Position numbers and translations under genes: made by a program | Shown here: in pieces, positions 1-11,389 of the stretch | How the letters are laid out: each line of letters opens with the position of its first letter | Position numbering within the stretch: position 1 is the first letter of the stretch | NCBI GenBank assembly: GCA_963565915.1 | Contig: OY751493.1 | Location: forward strand, 1,488,001-1,552,000 | From: Entoloma clypeatum | Lineage: Eukaryota > Basidiomycota > Agaricomycetes > Agaricales > Entolomataceae | Direction: 5' to 3' | DNA: 64,000 nucleotides | The notes under the pieces: generated by a model | What the model saw: only the letters and a program-made list of their open reading frames with translations | Database searches by the model: none | Told to the model about the DNA's origin: nothing

Positions 1-444
1 GAGCAGACTGGGATCATCTACTGTCAAAAGACTAACCCCACGGCCTGATGTCCAGTTACTCCCCATCCATAGGCACCCAAAGCAGACAATGAGATGACAC
101 TGAAGAGACCAGCCGGCTTCATTGTGAAAGAGGGCGAAGGGTCGATTTTTTTTTGGTAAAGACAGCTTTAATTTTATATCTGATATAAGATCGACAGATA
201 AGCGGACCATGTGGAGAAATGCGAATGCATATGCAACGCCTGGAGCGACGAGGTGTTGATTATTATTTTTGAACTTTGGCAGCCACGATGCATGGCACTC
301 ACTTGATCGTGGCCTTGAGGTAGTGAATCAGTGTATATTTGAAGGTATGATAGACATAGGAGATTGTATGTCCAGGTTCAGCGACACATCGATAGCCTCC
401 CATTCCTGTCCAGGAGTCGGCCAACAGTCATGGAGAGAATTTTT
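1..444. other. non-coding flank left of first gene
   Basis: No convincing coding frame is seen here. It lies downstream of the stop of the minus-strand gene ending at 445, so it probably holds that gene's 3' UTR. A T-rich run sits near 148-155. Confidence 0.4.
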
Positions 445-2007
445 CTAACTTCCGACGTCTGATTTCTTGTCCGCATGGGCCACGCCAGCCTCTTTCCCAT
501 CGCTTGTTCCCATCGCCAAAAGTTGATCCATCTCCATGGGGAACTTCACATCTGGATCTGGCGGATTACCAAAGAAACTTGGACTGACGTTGGAAAATTC
601 AAGACCCAAATCAAATGGCGCATCAGAAACGTTCGAGGCCGACCCATCCAAACCCTGCAACTGGGAAGCAGGATCCAAACTCGCGAACAATAATGTAGCT
701 GGTGAAGGTACAGGTTCAGATGTTTGATCATTTGTTGTTTGGGTTCCATCCAGTCGACTTCCACTGACATCAAGTGAAGCGAATATATCATCATCATTTA
801 CTGTGCATTCAAGAGTTTCGAGGAAGGAAGATTCCATTTTTCCCGTCTTCGCATTAATGTCGGCGGGATTTACATCACGATCCACCGCCATGGGCGGAAA
901 GAGATCGACAGAATCGGTTTCTGTGTTCGCACTGCCTCCAAAAAGATTTGTCATGGCAATGTCGATGTCCATGGCATCTAGGTCAAGTTCGATGGGCTTC
1001 TCTGCAGTATTTCCTACATTCAGCAATTTTCCACCACCTTCAATCGTATCGTCATTGGGGCCAGTGAGGTAAATGTCTACTGGTTGTTCCAAGACCGGAT
1101 TGGAGGAGACAAATGCCATCAAGTCCGGAGGATACTCGTTAGGGCCTATTGCCCTGGCTGATTTCGGTGCAAGCGTGACGGGAGAGGCAAGGCCGCTTGA
1201 AAACATCGAAGTTTCCTCAGCACTAAAGCGGAGGGCTGAGGATGAGAGGTCAAGTTTGAGAGGGAATGGCTGTCGGTGGAGAGACGAGATAGAAATAGCC
1301 GACGGGCGCCGCCCAATTCCGGAGGATGTAGGAGCGGGTGGCGAACTTGTTGGAGTGGGAAAAGTAGTCTTCTGTGGACGATGCGGTTCATTGGTGACAG
1401 GAAGTGAGTCTCCCGACGATAAGTGTGGTTCGGAGCGCGTTTGAGCGACTATCGACGCTTCTTCGGCTAATTTGATGCGCCGTTCTTTTTGCATCATATC
1501 TCTTTGCAGAACTGCGATGGCCCGAAGCTACGAGGAGATGAATGGATGAGCTGATACTCACATATCAAGAGAGGTAAATCACAAGGTGAGATTCGATGGA
1601 ATCGACCAATTGATCGTATTTCTCTATTTCACGACCAAGCGCGGCCGTTAGTGACTTTGGAGGCTTCGGAACCTGAGTTTCAATCCCTCTGCAGTCCCGA
1701 AAAGCTTAGAAAGAGGCAAGCATGAGGATTGCAGGAGACGTACAGTCGACGCATGTCCGCGTAGAAGCCATAGATTTGTCCAGTCTTCACTGCGGCATTC
1801 TACGTGCAGCGTGAATTTGAAGTATTTGAACATCTCCCAGACAGAGGTCACCTTCAGACAAGCTGACAGAGCGGTGGCCTCCGGTTCTAAGATAGCATGG
1901 GCGATTGGGGGGTCTGGCGGGGGTGGCATTGACGTTAATTTGGAACTGCTCGCAGATGCGTTTTTCGTGCCGATAGAGCCCTTGGGTCCTTGTACTCTTG
2001 GTGGCAT
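445..2007 (-). CDS. hypothetical protein with short helical N-terminal part and disordered acidic tail
   Basis: I do not recognise the family. The chosen start is the ATG at 2007 (MPPRVQGPKG); an in-frame ATG at 2040 is the alternative. The N-terminal exon encodes an Ala/Pro-rich stretch and a segment reading SVWEMFKYFKF. After introns near 1685-1790 and 1530-1590 comes a predicted helical segment, REIEKYDQLVDSIESHL then LRAIAVLQRDMMQKERR. The last large exon (1497 to 445) is rich in Ser, Pro, Thr and Asp and looks disordered. It holds a short acidic-hydrophobic patch, LDLDAMDIDIAMTNLF, resembling transcriptional activation segments. That could fit a nuclear regulator, but this is inference only. 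It is divergent from the VPS38-like gene, with 145 bp between start codons. The 5' exon joins are less sure than the last exon. Confidence 0.6.
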
Positions 2008-2152
2008 GTTGGAAGATGGAGAACAGGCTGTAGGATACACTCACAAACACGACGCTCGGATAGATTGAATGATACTTGTTCATCTGAGTCCCATACGAGG
2101 ACGAACACCAAAATAATCAGAGGGGGCTACGTCCTCCAATACCGAGGTTGGA

Positions 2153-5100
2153 ATGAACCCTTACTTGTCTTCTGACACCCTTCAAGTCAGTATTTTTCTC
2201 ATGTTAAAAGTGCGGTATTATTGATAGTGTCCTTCACAGAGACGTGTTCGACATCTTACCGCCATTCAAATACGCAATTTAACGCCATTCCCAGCTCGAG
2301 ACACCTTCGCTTCAGCACTGACGCAACCAGCTGAACAATCTCAGTTCACAAGTCATGGTCATTTATCGGATGATTTGGACGTCACACTTGCCAGGAAACG
2401 CGGACGCCGAATATCGACCAACTCCGTCATTACGCAGAGAACAGTTCTGTCTGGCGAGGCTACACGCGATGAACCTGCCCTTGGAGCCACCGGGGGGGTC
2501 AGTAGGAAGTCCTCGACCTCACGAGTGAGCTTCTCTGAAAGGGGCGACCGGGGTCGGTATAATCTGACAACTGGTTCTACACCCGCAATCAGATCACATC
2601 GACCACGTACGACCTCTATAGGCTCCTCTATTGCTTCTCATATATCTAGTTCCCCGTCATCATCTTCTCAGTCTGGAGGTCTGGGTATAATTGGAGCTCC
2701 ATTCAGCGCTATCACGCCCGACAACTCTCAGTCAGGCTTGGAGAAACTACTTGAGTCTCGATTGGTAGAGACTTTTCTAGCTATCACGATACCCCAATCT
2801 CGGTGCTCCGCAGATCCGTCATCGGCTACATCCTCCACACCGCTTGTATCGCGAAACAGATCCTATACCTTCCAGGATCAACAACCCATTGAAGGTAATT
2901 TATCTCGAACGACTTTCAAACCAATACTTTAATCGCCGGCAGATCAAACCAGAAATAGGCCACCCGGACTAGTTGCCTCGTCGAAGTTTTCGTCTAGGCC
3001 AACTTCCTCTCATGCAAAGTCTGCTTCGACCTCCACTAGTCGAGTATTCAAACATGCCTCGGCGGCCGCACTCCAACGTAAGGTCCCACCCACGGTTGGT
3101 CCTTTGTCACCCAATTATTTCTCACCTATCCACCGCCCTTCCACGAATCCATACTTCTCTATTGACATACGTTCGAACATGGAGGACATATGGGTCGACG
3201 CAAGCGCTAAGGTGATGAAGATAGAACTATGGGGGAAGGTTTTCGGCCGATCCCAACTCAGTAATTTGTCGGGGAAGGGGAAAGGGAAGGATGCAGAAGA
3301 ATATGGAGATCCCAAATCAGAGTGGAGGCTTCTCCACGAATGGGATGTTGATTTGGAAAAATTGGTACCATTATCTGACGATGTGCGTGCCGTTTTTCAA
3401 ATAAACTGATGGCTAAAAATGCGTCTCAGCTTGCTGCACATCCTTCTCACCTTCCTGCCAATTCACTTCTCGTTGCCTTGTCGCCTCCAGGTGAAACATT
3501 TCATCTAGCGCCCAAGTCCACTTCTGCGAGTCTGGAACCTTTGTATCCGCCTGCGGGATACGCCTCAGACCCTGAATCTGAAGTAAAAAGAGTAAAGTCA
3601 CCAGATGTTGGAAAACAAAATGACGGCATCGATTTATCACGTAAAAGGCTAATTGAAGGGGTGGGGACCCTTCCATTCTGCGGGGGGGCTGCCACAACAG
3701 CTACTTATCAGGAGCTTTTAAGGTCAGTTAGTCCTCATAGAATGCCTTAACAATGAAACAAGAAATAAATCTTTTCAGGCTCGCCAACCTACAGTCCTGT
3801 ATTCTCGATAATGAAGAGTCCCTATCCAATGTTATGTGTGGAATCAACAAGATGCTCAAGTCCGATAATGCAACTCTGCTGGTATGTCCTCTTCCAGATT
3901 TCAACCTCCTCCCCTTCGCCGTCTCTTCTGGCGTCCTCTGTATTTTTGACCTCATCTCAAGTCGAATCACTGAAGCAACGCGAAATATCGGAGCGCGAGG
4001 CTCATATGGAAGACTTAACAGCCAATCACGAGAAAGTCATTCAGGAATCCAGTCAACGTTCGAAGCTTTCGGTTGTATAATCCCTACGTTGACCATTTCT
4101 CGATAGTGAAGGCAAAGGTTAACGCTCGAGCCAAGACTCTCCAGGAACGAAGACGCATTTTGGCATTAGCTAGGGAGCAGCTGCAACATGAAGCCAATGT
4201 ACAGCATAATACAGCTGGAGAAATTGCTCAGAGTCGGTAGGCTAGGTATCCCAGACGCATTTGGATGGTTATTAACAATCATAACCCCAAACAGTGATCA
4301 CTATCGGTCTCTTCAAGCGCGCTTTGGTCCAACACGCACTACCCTTCTGGGCATCCTCTTATCGATCTTTCCCATCGAATTATTGTCTCCTCCTGACCTG
4401 CTCTATACTATTCTGGATGTTCCCCTGCCCATACCTCTGGCATCATCGGATCCTGCCCCGCCGCTCACGCTTCCAAGACACAAAGAAGTGACCGAAGAGG
4501 CCATAGCGACGTCTTTGGGTTACGTGGCGCAAGTTATACACTTATTAGCAGGTTACTTAGGAAAGGGGTTGTTCTACCCAATCACCTATATCGGGAGTCG
4601 TAGCTTGATCAGGGACGATATATCTGCAATGGTTGGACCTCGTATGTGAGTGCTCAGGTCTTCATTCGAACCACTCTGAGATTCCGTCAAAGGTTTCCCC
4701 TGTATTCTAAAGGGGTGGATGCATATAGGTTTGAGTACGGCGTGTTTTTACTCAACAAGGATATTGAACTAGTACGTTTCCTGTTTATGGAACGGTTTCC
4801 TTGAACTTTATCTCCTTCAGCTCATGGCCGACCGCGATCTGCGGGCTTTGGATATGCGACATACATTGCCAAACCTGAAAAATCTTCTTCTTACTTTGAC
4901 GAACGGGGAGGGTGCACTTCTCCAGTACTTCCACCTAGCTGTTTAATTTTCCAATTACCGAATTCTATATTCTAGGCGGCCACGGCCACCAGATTCACCG
5001 ATGTCCATGGCTTCAAATGTGGACGCATGCGCGGAACCTGGCCTGGAATCTATGTCCAGTACATTGGCGAAAGGCACAGATAACTCTGACTCATTGGTGC

Positions 5101-5501
5101 AAGGTTCAACTAGTACACCTCCGGCCAGCGGCACTACAACGCCAACGACTGTAGCTGATGCATCGAAAAAACCCCGGCCGTTTCTTAGTCTTTCACCCTT
5201 AACGGGTTTCTTTCGCTCGCGACATCCATCCACTACAGGTCACGATCCAAGCACATCAACTATTTTGGAAGTAGGAGTGACTACCCCCATGGCAGAAAAT
5301 GAAGAACAAGATGGCTGCGACGACGAGGAAGAAGACCGAAAAACTATTTCTGATATCCCTTGTGACATGGAAGGAAGAGGGGGGAAAACGGGTGGAGGCG
5401 GCTTAGCCCTGAACGTGAACGACGGCGATGAGAAGTTACGACATGGGGGCTATGAGGATAGTACTTCGTTACACCCAGACCCTTCAATACACTATTACTA
5501 A
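2153..5501 (+). CDS. VPS38/UVRAG-like subunit of PI3-kinase complex
   Basis: Probable subunit of the class III phosphatidylinositol 3-kinase complex (Vps34-Vps15-Vps30/Beclin with Vps38/UVRAG or Atg14), which makes PI3P for endosome sorting and autophagy. The start at 2153 gives MNPYLSSDTLQ, then a 54-nt intron (2186-2239) and RRVRHLTAIQIRNLTPF, typical of the family N-terminus. A Ser-rich region follows, then a segment ending in the C2-like WDVDLEKLVPL near 3340-3380, a coiled coil (VKAKVNARAKTLQERRRIL, ~4105-4160) and the conserved C-terminal domain. That domain reads LGYVAQVIHLLAGYLG, YPITYIGSRSLIRDDIS, then FPLYSKGVDRFEYGVFLLNKDIE split by introns. The last exon from 4976 is a disordered acidic tail ending at 5501. 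The Atg14/UVRAG domain is clear. I prefer Vps38/UVRAG to Atg14 because of the N-terminal segment; exact orthology is not proven. Confidence 0.85.
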
Positions 5502-6104
5502 GGCCAACCTGGCCGTGCACTGGAACAGAAGTCGTAATATAAGTATGTGTATACACGCAGGCGCGTGCTGAAAGTGGTTAGTGCGGAAGTTTTCTAAGCA
5601 ACCACCAGGACAATGAAGCGCTGACACTCCAATGTCTACTTACTTTGTGTAAGGTACAGTATGGATATGTGTACCTTTAAGTAGGACACACACAGAGATC
5701 TTCACCACATCAAACCCTGTCGCTGTGTGAACAACGATCAAAATTCTTACGTATGTCCTCTCTACTTGTCCGAGCTTGTCCGCCTTACTCAACAAGTAGG
5801 ACATGATAGTAATCAAGAGGGTGGACGATACTTACCAGTTATTGTTTAGATTGAGAAAGATAGTACTTATTAACATTGCCGCTTTCTTCACAAACAGTTG
5901 CCGTTCTCGTTGCCCTCATAGTAACGGTCTTATTGTGGTCGCGAGTTCGCGGCTCCCGGACCTTTCGTCATCATCAATCTCTGGACAATTGATGGGCTAT
6001 GTACATATGGGGTCAAGGGATGAAAGGATTCGAGCGAGGTTTTCGAGTAGGGTAAGTTGGTACAAAGTGAAGGGTTCGCCGTCGTTTCTGGTGAGCACTC
6101 ATAT

Positions 6105-6124
6105 AAGTAAGTAAGTAAGTAAGT
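6105..6124. repeat. (AAGT)5 microsatellite
   Basis: Five perfect tandem copies of a 4-nt unit upstream of the Puf gene. Each plus-strand copy also matches the GTAAGT splice-donor consensus. Confidence 0.9.
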
Positions 6125-6305
6125 ACTGAACAAATCAGATGGTGATGGTAAAATGTTTTCAAGGGTAGAGACAGGGACCGGAAGTTGAAATTTTGAGGCG
6201 GTTGCCGATGCTAAGAGTTCAGGGACCAAGGCTCCAGACGTGCTCACGGTGACCCCATATAATTCGCCAAGGCTCAAAGTCGTCCAACCCATTCTCCTCC
6301 CGGAG

Positions 6306-6317
6306 TATATATAAAAG
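6306..6317 (+). promoter_or_regulatory. TATA-like box upstream of Puf gene
   Basis: The sequence tatatataaaag lies 235 bp before the Puf start codon and is followed by a C/T-rich tract. Position and composition suit a fungal core promoter with a leader of about 200 nt. This is sequence-based only. Confidence 0.5.
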
Positions 6318-6551
6318 GGTTAGCCCACCTCGTCGTCCTCTGACCTCCTTCAGCCATCCGCCGCTTGTAACAACAGTCCTTATAGACAGGCTCAAAATCA
6401 GCTGGGAGGTGTGTTCTTGATTGCTTGCCTTCTCGTCACCAACACTCATATATGACGTGTAGAATTATCATCCTTGTGCGACTTAGCCTTTGCTTTCTTT
6501 GTTCCTTCAGTACTTTCTGTCCTTCACTGTTCCGGAACATCTCTCAACAAG

Positions 6552-9500
6552 ATGAATGTCAAACTGGAAAACTCTATTACTACTACTAATCACCACCCGG
6601 TCTCTGACGAGAGAAAGCAGAGTCCACCAGCTTTCTTGGACCTTGCCGACTCTGTGCGTTCAATTTCTTCCATTTCTCTAGGTGTCTCTTGAATGAACGC
6701 ACCGAAACAGGCGGCGAGGCTAGGAAGTAATATGCCCGATATGTCGGCTGTCAGTTTTCAATATAATTCTTGTTTGCTAGTATTCACAGCTCTATCATGT
6801 AGCGTGTCGAACTCAAACGCCTCGAACACGAACGCCAACGCTTGCTTCAGCGGAAAATTTTCGAAGATCAGATGCGAGCCCTCGAGCATCAACAGGCCCA
6901 AGAGCTTTTGTGCATTCCTTTCGATGCGCACGCTTCTGCTAACGGAGGGATTCAACATCTGGCCGTCTCCGCTCCGACCACTCCTCCTCGCGTCAATGCC
7001 ATTCTCAACGGAGACCTGCACACCGGTGCTCGGGCTGGACGCACTCAGCATTCCGTTGATGCTGAATCTCTTTTGAGGGCGGTGGGAACCGCTGCAGACA
7101 AGAGGAAGTCCGTTACCTACGCACCTTCCGTTAACTTGTCGCCGGAACTGCAGACCTCTGTGGGGTACAATGGACAAGCCTACTCTCGTCCTGCTGGCGC
7201 CAAAAGCATGCCTGCCAGTCGTCGAACATCGGCCAGTAGTCATGATGAAGAGTTGGCGGGACACCTCCAGGGATTGTCGTTAGCTGGAGAGCAGTCGAAT
7301 AGAGCGTCTCCCACACCCGGCCTAGTCTCCGCATCTATCTTGATGAGAAATAATGCGCGGTATGGAGATGATCAAGGTGCTCATTATGCCAGTGCCTATA
7401 ACGCTGGGATGCTCTTGGATGAACAATTGGATCAAGAAATGCACAGTCAGTATTGGGCGATAGAACCTTCTCCCCCTCCACTTCCTTGGCAATTTGAGCT
7501 CATGAGTAATCTTAGATGCTATGCGAAATCTCCCAACCTCGGATGACGACAAGTTCCACAACTCTTATTCAACTAAGGTAACTACTCGATGTGTATTCGC
7601 ATTATCAATGTTTTCTTTACTAGGTCATCACAGGTCACCACGTCTTCTGCTGCTTTGGACCTTGCTCACATCTCGCAGTCCCGTTCTGTGGAAACGCGCG
7701 AAAAGACGTCCGAATGGCCACAGTTCGTTTCCCGTGGTCCTGACGGCATGAGCGCCCGCCCCGACAGAAGGATAGTCACGAATCCCAACCTTATGTTATC
7801 CACTCCATCTGATGACCACTCCGCGGGTAAATTGGGGACCATGTCGGCTACTCCCCTCATTCAGCAACTGTCTCAAGGGTCGAACCACTCCCATGTCCCT
7901 TCACCTGTGTCACGCAGAAGTTCCCCTCCAAACTTGCTCGACATTGGGGTGGCAGTTCGTTCCGTACCTGCCACGCCCCTTGGCGGGGTCGTCGGTAACC
8001 CTCATCTAAAGACCCCAGGAACTCCGCATACCCCGGATAGCCATTCCTTGACCGCCCGACTTTCACCTCTTGAGCCTCCCTCTAACAACAACGATCTGCA
8101 AGCATCGTTATCTAGGGGTCCCCAGTCAAACTATGACACGAGCACAGCGGCTTTCAAGTCAATCCAGGGTTTGGATGAGGTAATTATCGATCATGCCGTT
8201 TTGGCCGATTTCTGAAGTTGAACTATCACAGCATTATGGTTTGGATCCTGTGTATGGGGTTAACGGAGGGCTAGATACCAATCGTTATGACAGCTATAGT
8301 CCCAATCTTGCCCTACCTTCGAATGGAACCAGCGGTTCTACAGCTCTGTACCACCATAACGGTTCGCGGTATGGCTTGGGACTAGCTGGGCGAGGTAACA
8401 GTGCGGCCGCCGATAAGATGAACGGTTTACATGGACCTAAACACAAGCGTGGAGATGTGGATCGTGAATGTACGTCGACATCGTTCATCGGTGCTTTTAC
8501 CAGGACTTCCTTTGACAAGTTTTTGACTGCACAGTCAACCGTTTTGCGGGTACACGTTTGGAAGATTTGCAAGGTGAAATCCCTGCTCTCTGCAAAGACC
8601 AGCACGGGTGTCGTTACTTGCAAAAGAAATTGGAAGAGGGTGCCCCGGAACATCGGGATATGATTTTCCGTGAGACCTTTGGTCACTTCGCAGAATTGAT
8701 GATCGGTAAGCGAGCATTCCTGTCGTGATGAGGCATCCCTCACACATCATTATAGATCCCTTTGGCAATTACTTGTGTCAAAAGCTTCTGGAGTACTCTA
8801 CAGATGAACAACGCAGTGTGATTTGCGAATCCGTCGCCCAGGATCTTGTTAACATATCTCTCAACATGCATGGTACTCGTGCAGTCCAGAAGATGATTGA
8901 CTTCCTTTCGTCGCGAAGGCAGGCAAGTCCAGGCTTATACTCATATTTTCTATGAACTTATGCCCAAAGAAGCAGGCTGATCTCAGATACAATGCGCAAA
9001 TCCATTCAATCATTGTTGCATTAAGTCTTCATGTTGTGGTGCTCATCAAAGATTTGAATGGGAATCACGTCATTCAAAAGTGCTTGAATAAATTGGCTCC
9101 GGAAGACAATCAGGTGAATATGTTATCTATCCACACTTTCTCGTTATGAACAGCCACCTCAGTTTATCTATAACGCTGTCGCTGCGAATTGCGTCGAGGT
9201 CGCTACTCACCGTCACGGCTGTTGCGTCCTGCAAAGATGCATAGACCACGCATCAGAGCACCAACGCATACAGCTCGTGAATGAAATTACCTATAACGCG
9301 CTCACTCTTGTCCAGGATCCTTACGGCAACTATGTAAGTCTTTGCGCTGCTCTCTGCTACGTGGTTTCCTGATCGTGACCCATAGGTCGTTCAATATATA
9401 TTGGACCTGAATGACAATCGGTTCAGTGATGCTGTGATTCGCCAATTCACTGGCAATGTCTGCGCACTTTCGGTTCAGAAGTTTAGTTCTAATGTGATCG

Positions 9501-10213
9501 AAAAGGTTTTGCACATACCTTCTTCTTGTAGAACATCCGCTGACAACTTCCATTCAGTGCGTCCGAGTTGCTGAGCACACAACCCGCAAGATGCTCATAG
9601 AAGAGCTTCTCAATCGTTCACGTTTGGAAAAACTACTTCGAGACTCGTACGGCAACTATTGTGTTCAGGTAAGCTACTGACTCTGTCCCAAAACTTCGTT
9701 AACATCACGGCGCAGACCGCCCTTGATTACGCCGAGCCTGCCCAGCGTGCGCTTCTCGTTGAAGGCATTCGCCCAATACTACCCCTGATTCGCAACACGC
9801 CGTACGGCAAGCGAATTCAAAACAAACTGCAGCGTGAACAAATGGATCATTTCAATGGCTATCAGGCCGGTGTTGTCAACCATCATGCTCTTAACAATGG
9901 TCGTGGTGGAAATCGTCACATGGCTCAACCGCATCACCAACTTTCTGATGTCTACGGTAGCCCAAACGGACTGTATTCCATGCCCCAAGGCCAGCCCTCC
10001 TTTGGCCAAAGTCATCTTGCTGCCTCTCAGCTCCATAGTCTGCAAGCACAAGCCATCGATGGCTACGTTCTGCAAGGCAATTCGGCTCACAGCCACGGTC
10101 TTTCGCCATCGCACCCGCTCACAGGCGGCTTCTCTAACAATTCATTTGCCTTTGCTACTGCCGGCGCCATCAATGACCCATACCAAAGATCCAACTTCGG
10201 TTATGGGATGTGA
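6552..10213 (+). CDS. Pumilio (Puf) family RNA-binding protein, Puf4/Mpt5 type
   Basis: Post-transcriptional regulator that binds 3' UTR elements and represses or localises mRNAs in the cytoplasm. It starts MNVKLENSITTT. The N-terminal ~550 residues are mostly low complexity (Ser/Pro/Thr), with a short coiled stretch (VELKRLEHERQRLLQRK, ~6802-6860). Eight Puf repeats span about 8545-9830 over several small exons. Their RNA-contacting triads read GCRYLQ, GNYLCQ, GTRAVQ, GNHVIQ, GCCVLQ, GNYVVQ, SNVIEK and GNYCVQ. A Gln/His/Ser-rich tail follows to the stop at 10211-10213. Repeat order and the repeat 5-6 motifs look most like yeast Puf4; Mpt5/Puf5 is the other candidate. All eight repeats are intact once introns are removed. 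Confidence 0.93.
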
Positions 10214-10821
10214 CCTCTTGACCAACTTCCTCTGGCATCCATGGACCTATGTTCTTTTTAATTGCTGATGCGTTCTGGCATTCGATACCTCAAAACTACC
10301 CTAAGTACCTGTTCACTTCCTTTGACTTGTTAGTCCTGTCGCGTCCGCCCTCCTGCCATCCGTACCATCTATCCCCTCAGGTTCACATTGAATCTATATT
10401 TCACCGACACACCTCGCCCTTCACCCTCCCGCACTGTATTTTGCAACCGACATATCACGTACTCCACTGCTTTTTATGTTTTCCTGCCACGAAACCTATG
10501 TGCCGCAGCCCCTCCCCATCTGTACAGGTCATTTCTCAAATCATTCTTAACTCGGTTGTCTTCTAATAGTACCATCGTCGCAGCACTATTCGTCTGTCAT
10601 TCTGTAGTTATTCCGACCCAAATTGTATAAAGTTGATTAGTTTCACGGATATCCTGCATCGGTTCAAGATGATACGCAGTAAAACTATAATCAATTATGC
10701 ATCGAATGATAAAATCACACAATTATGCATATGAATGTGACTGTCCCGAAGCAATATCTTGTTACTGCCATAGCCTGAGCTACACAGATGATGTGGTGTT
10801 ATAGAAACCATAAAAAACGCT
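10214..10821. other. convergent intergenic region, two 3' UTRs
   Basis: This 608-bp stretch lies between the Puf and RPS29 stop codons, which face each other. It should hold both 3' UTRs. It includes TGTATAAA at 10624-10631 on the Puf sense strand. No gene seen. Confidence 0.55.
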
Positions 10822-11106
10822 TCACCGGTTCTGCAGGGCAAGACGGAGGCTTGTTACTTTGCGACAAAATTTGTCAAGAGTTTTCTCACCTTGGTGAAAC
10901 CGATGGCAGCAGACTTTTCGCGGAAACATTGCCGGCAAAGATCGAGCCCATACTTGCGAATGAGACCGGCTTGGTGGGCGCAGAGGCGGCTGTTTCACAG
11001 AATATGAGCTCTTCGTGCCATTTGCGACTAATGCGTCCACTCACCACTGACGGCTACCCTTTCCGTATTTTCTTGAACGAGAGAACCAAATGGCGTCGTG
11101 TGTCAT
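10822..11106 (-). CDS. rps29: 40S ribosomal protein S29 (uS14)
   Basis: Small zinc-binding protein of the 40S subunit. Three exons read by eye: 11106-11045 (62 nt), 10989-10890 (100 nt) and 10830-10822 (9 nt). Introns of 55 and 59 nt have GT..AG ends. The sum is 171 nt, giving 56 residues, the usual length for eukaryotic S29. The start reads [18 protein letters not shown]. The zinc site is CRLC ... CRQC, with the conserved [16 protein letters not shown] between and around it. The last exon encodes only Asn-Arg and the stop. No single continuous frame shows the protein, so it is easily missed. Confidence 0.95.
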
Positions 11107-11389
11107 GTTGGAAGTTATAAAGTCTGAGTTGATGTTGAGCACTGTGAGTTCGAACGGCAGAACTGGCTTACTCACGATGATCAACAAGCACACTTTGTTG
11201 GAAAGGGATCTTAGGTATGACAGAGGAGGGATTGGAGATGGCTTATGTAAACTGTACAATTCAGGGAGTTAAGTTTGTTGTCCAAGTTGGGCATTCCCTT
11301 TGATCTCGATTTGGTTAGAGGTTGTCATTAAAGCTCTGAACCAGGATGACCCTGCCCCCATCGTCGCCATTGGCCCCTCCCCATCTTCC

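Larger units (their letters stand above)
5502..6551. other. intergenic region with Puf gene promoter
   Basis: About 1 kb separates the VPS38-like stop from the Puf start. It holds an (AAGT)5 microsatellite, a TATA-like box and a pyrimidine-rich stretch (6325-6400) that may be the transcription start or 5' leader. A 120-codon minus-strand frame (5930-6292) shows no family features and was not called. Confidence 0.5.

Noticed and set aside
5930..6292. 120-codon minus frame between VPS38-like and Puf genes
   Set aside because: No family features, crosses the AAGT repeat and lies close to the Puf core promoter; likely chance.
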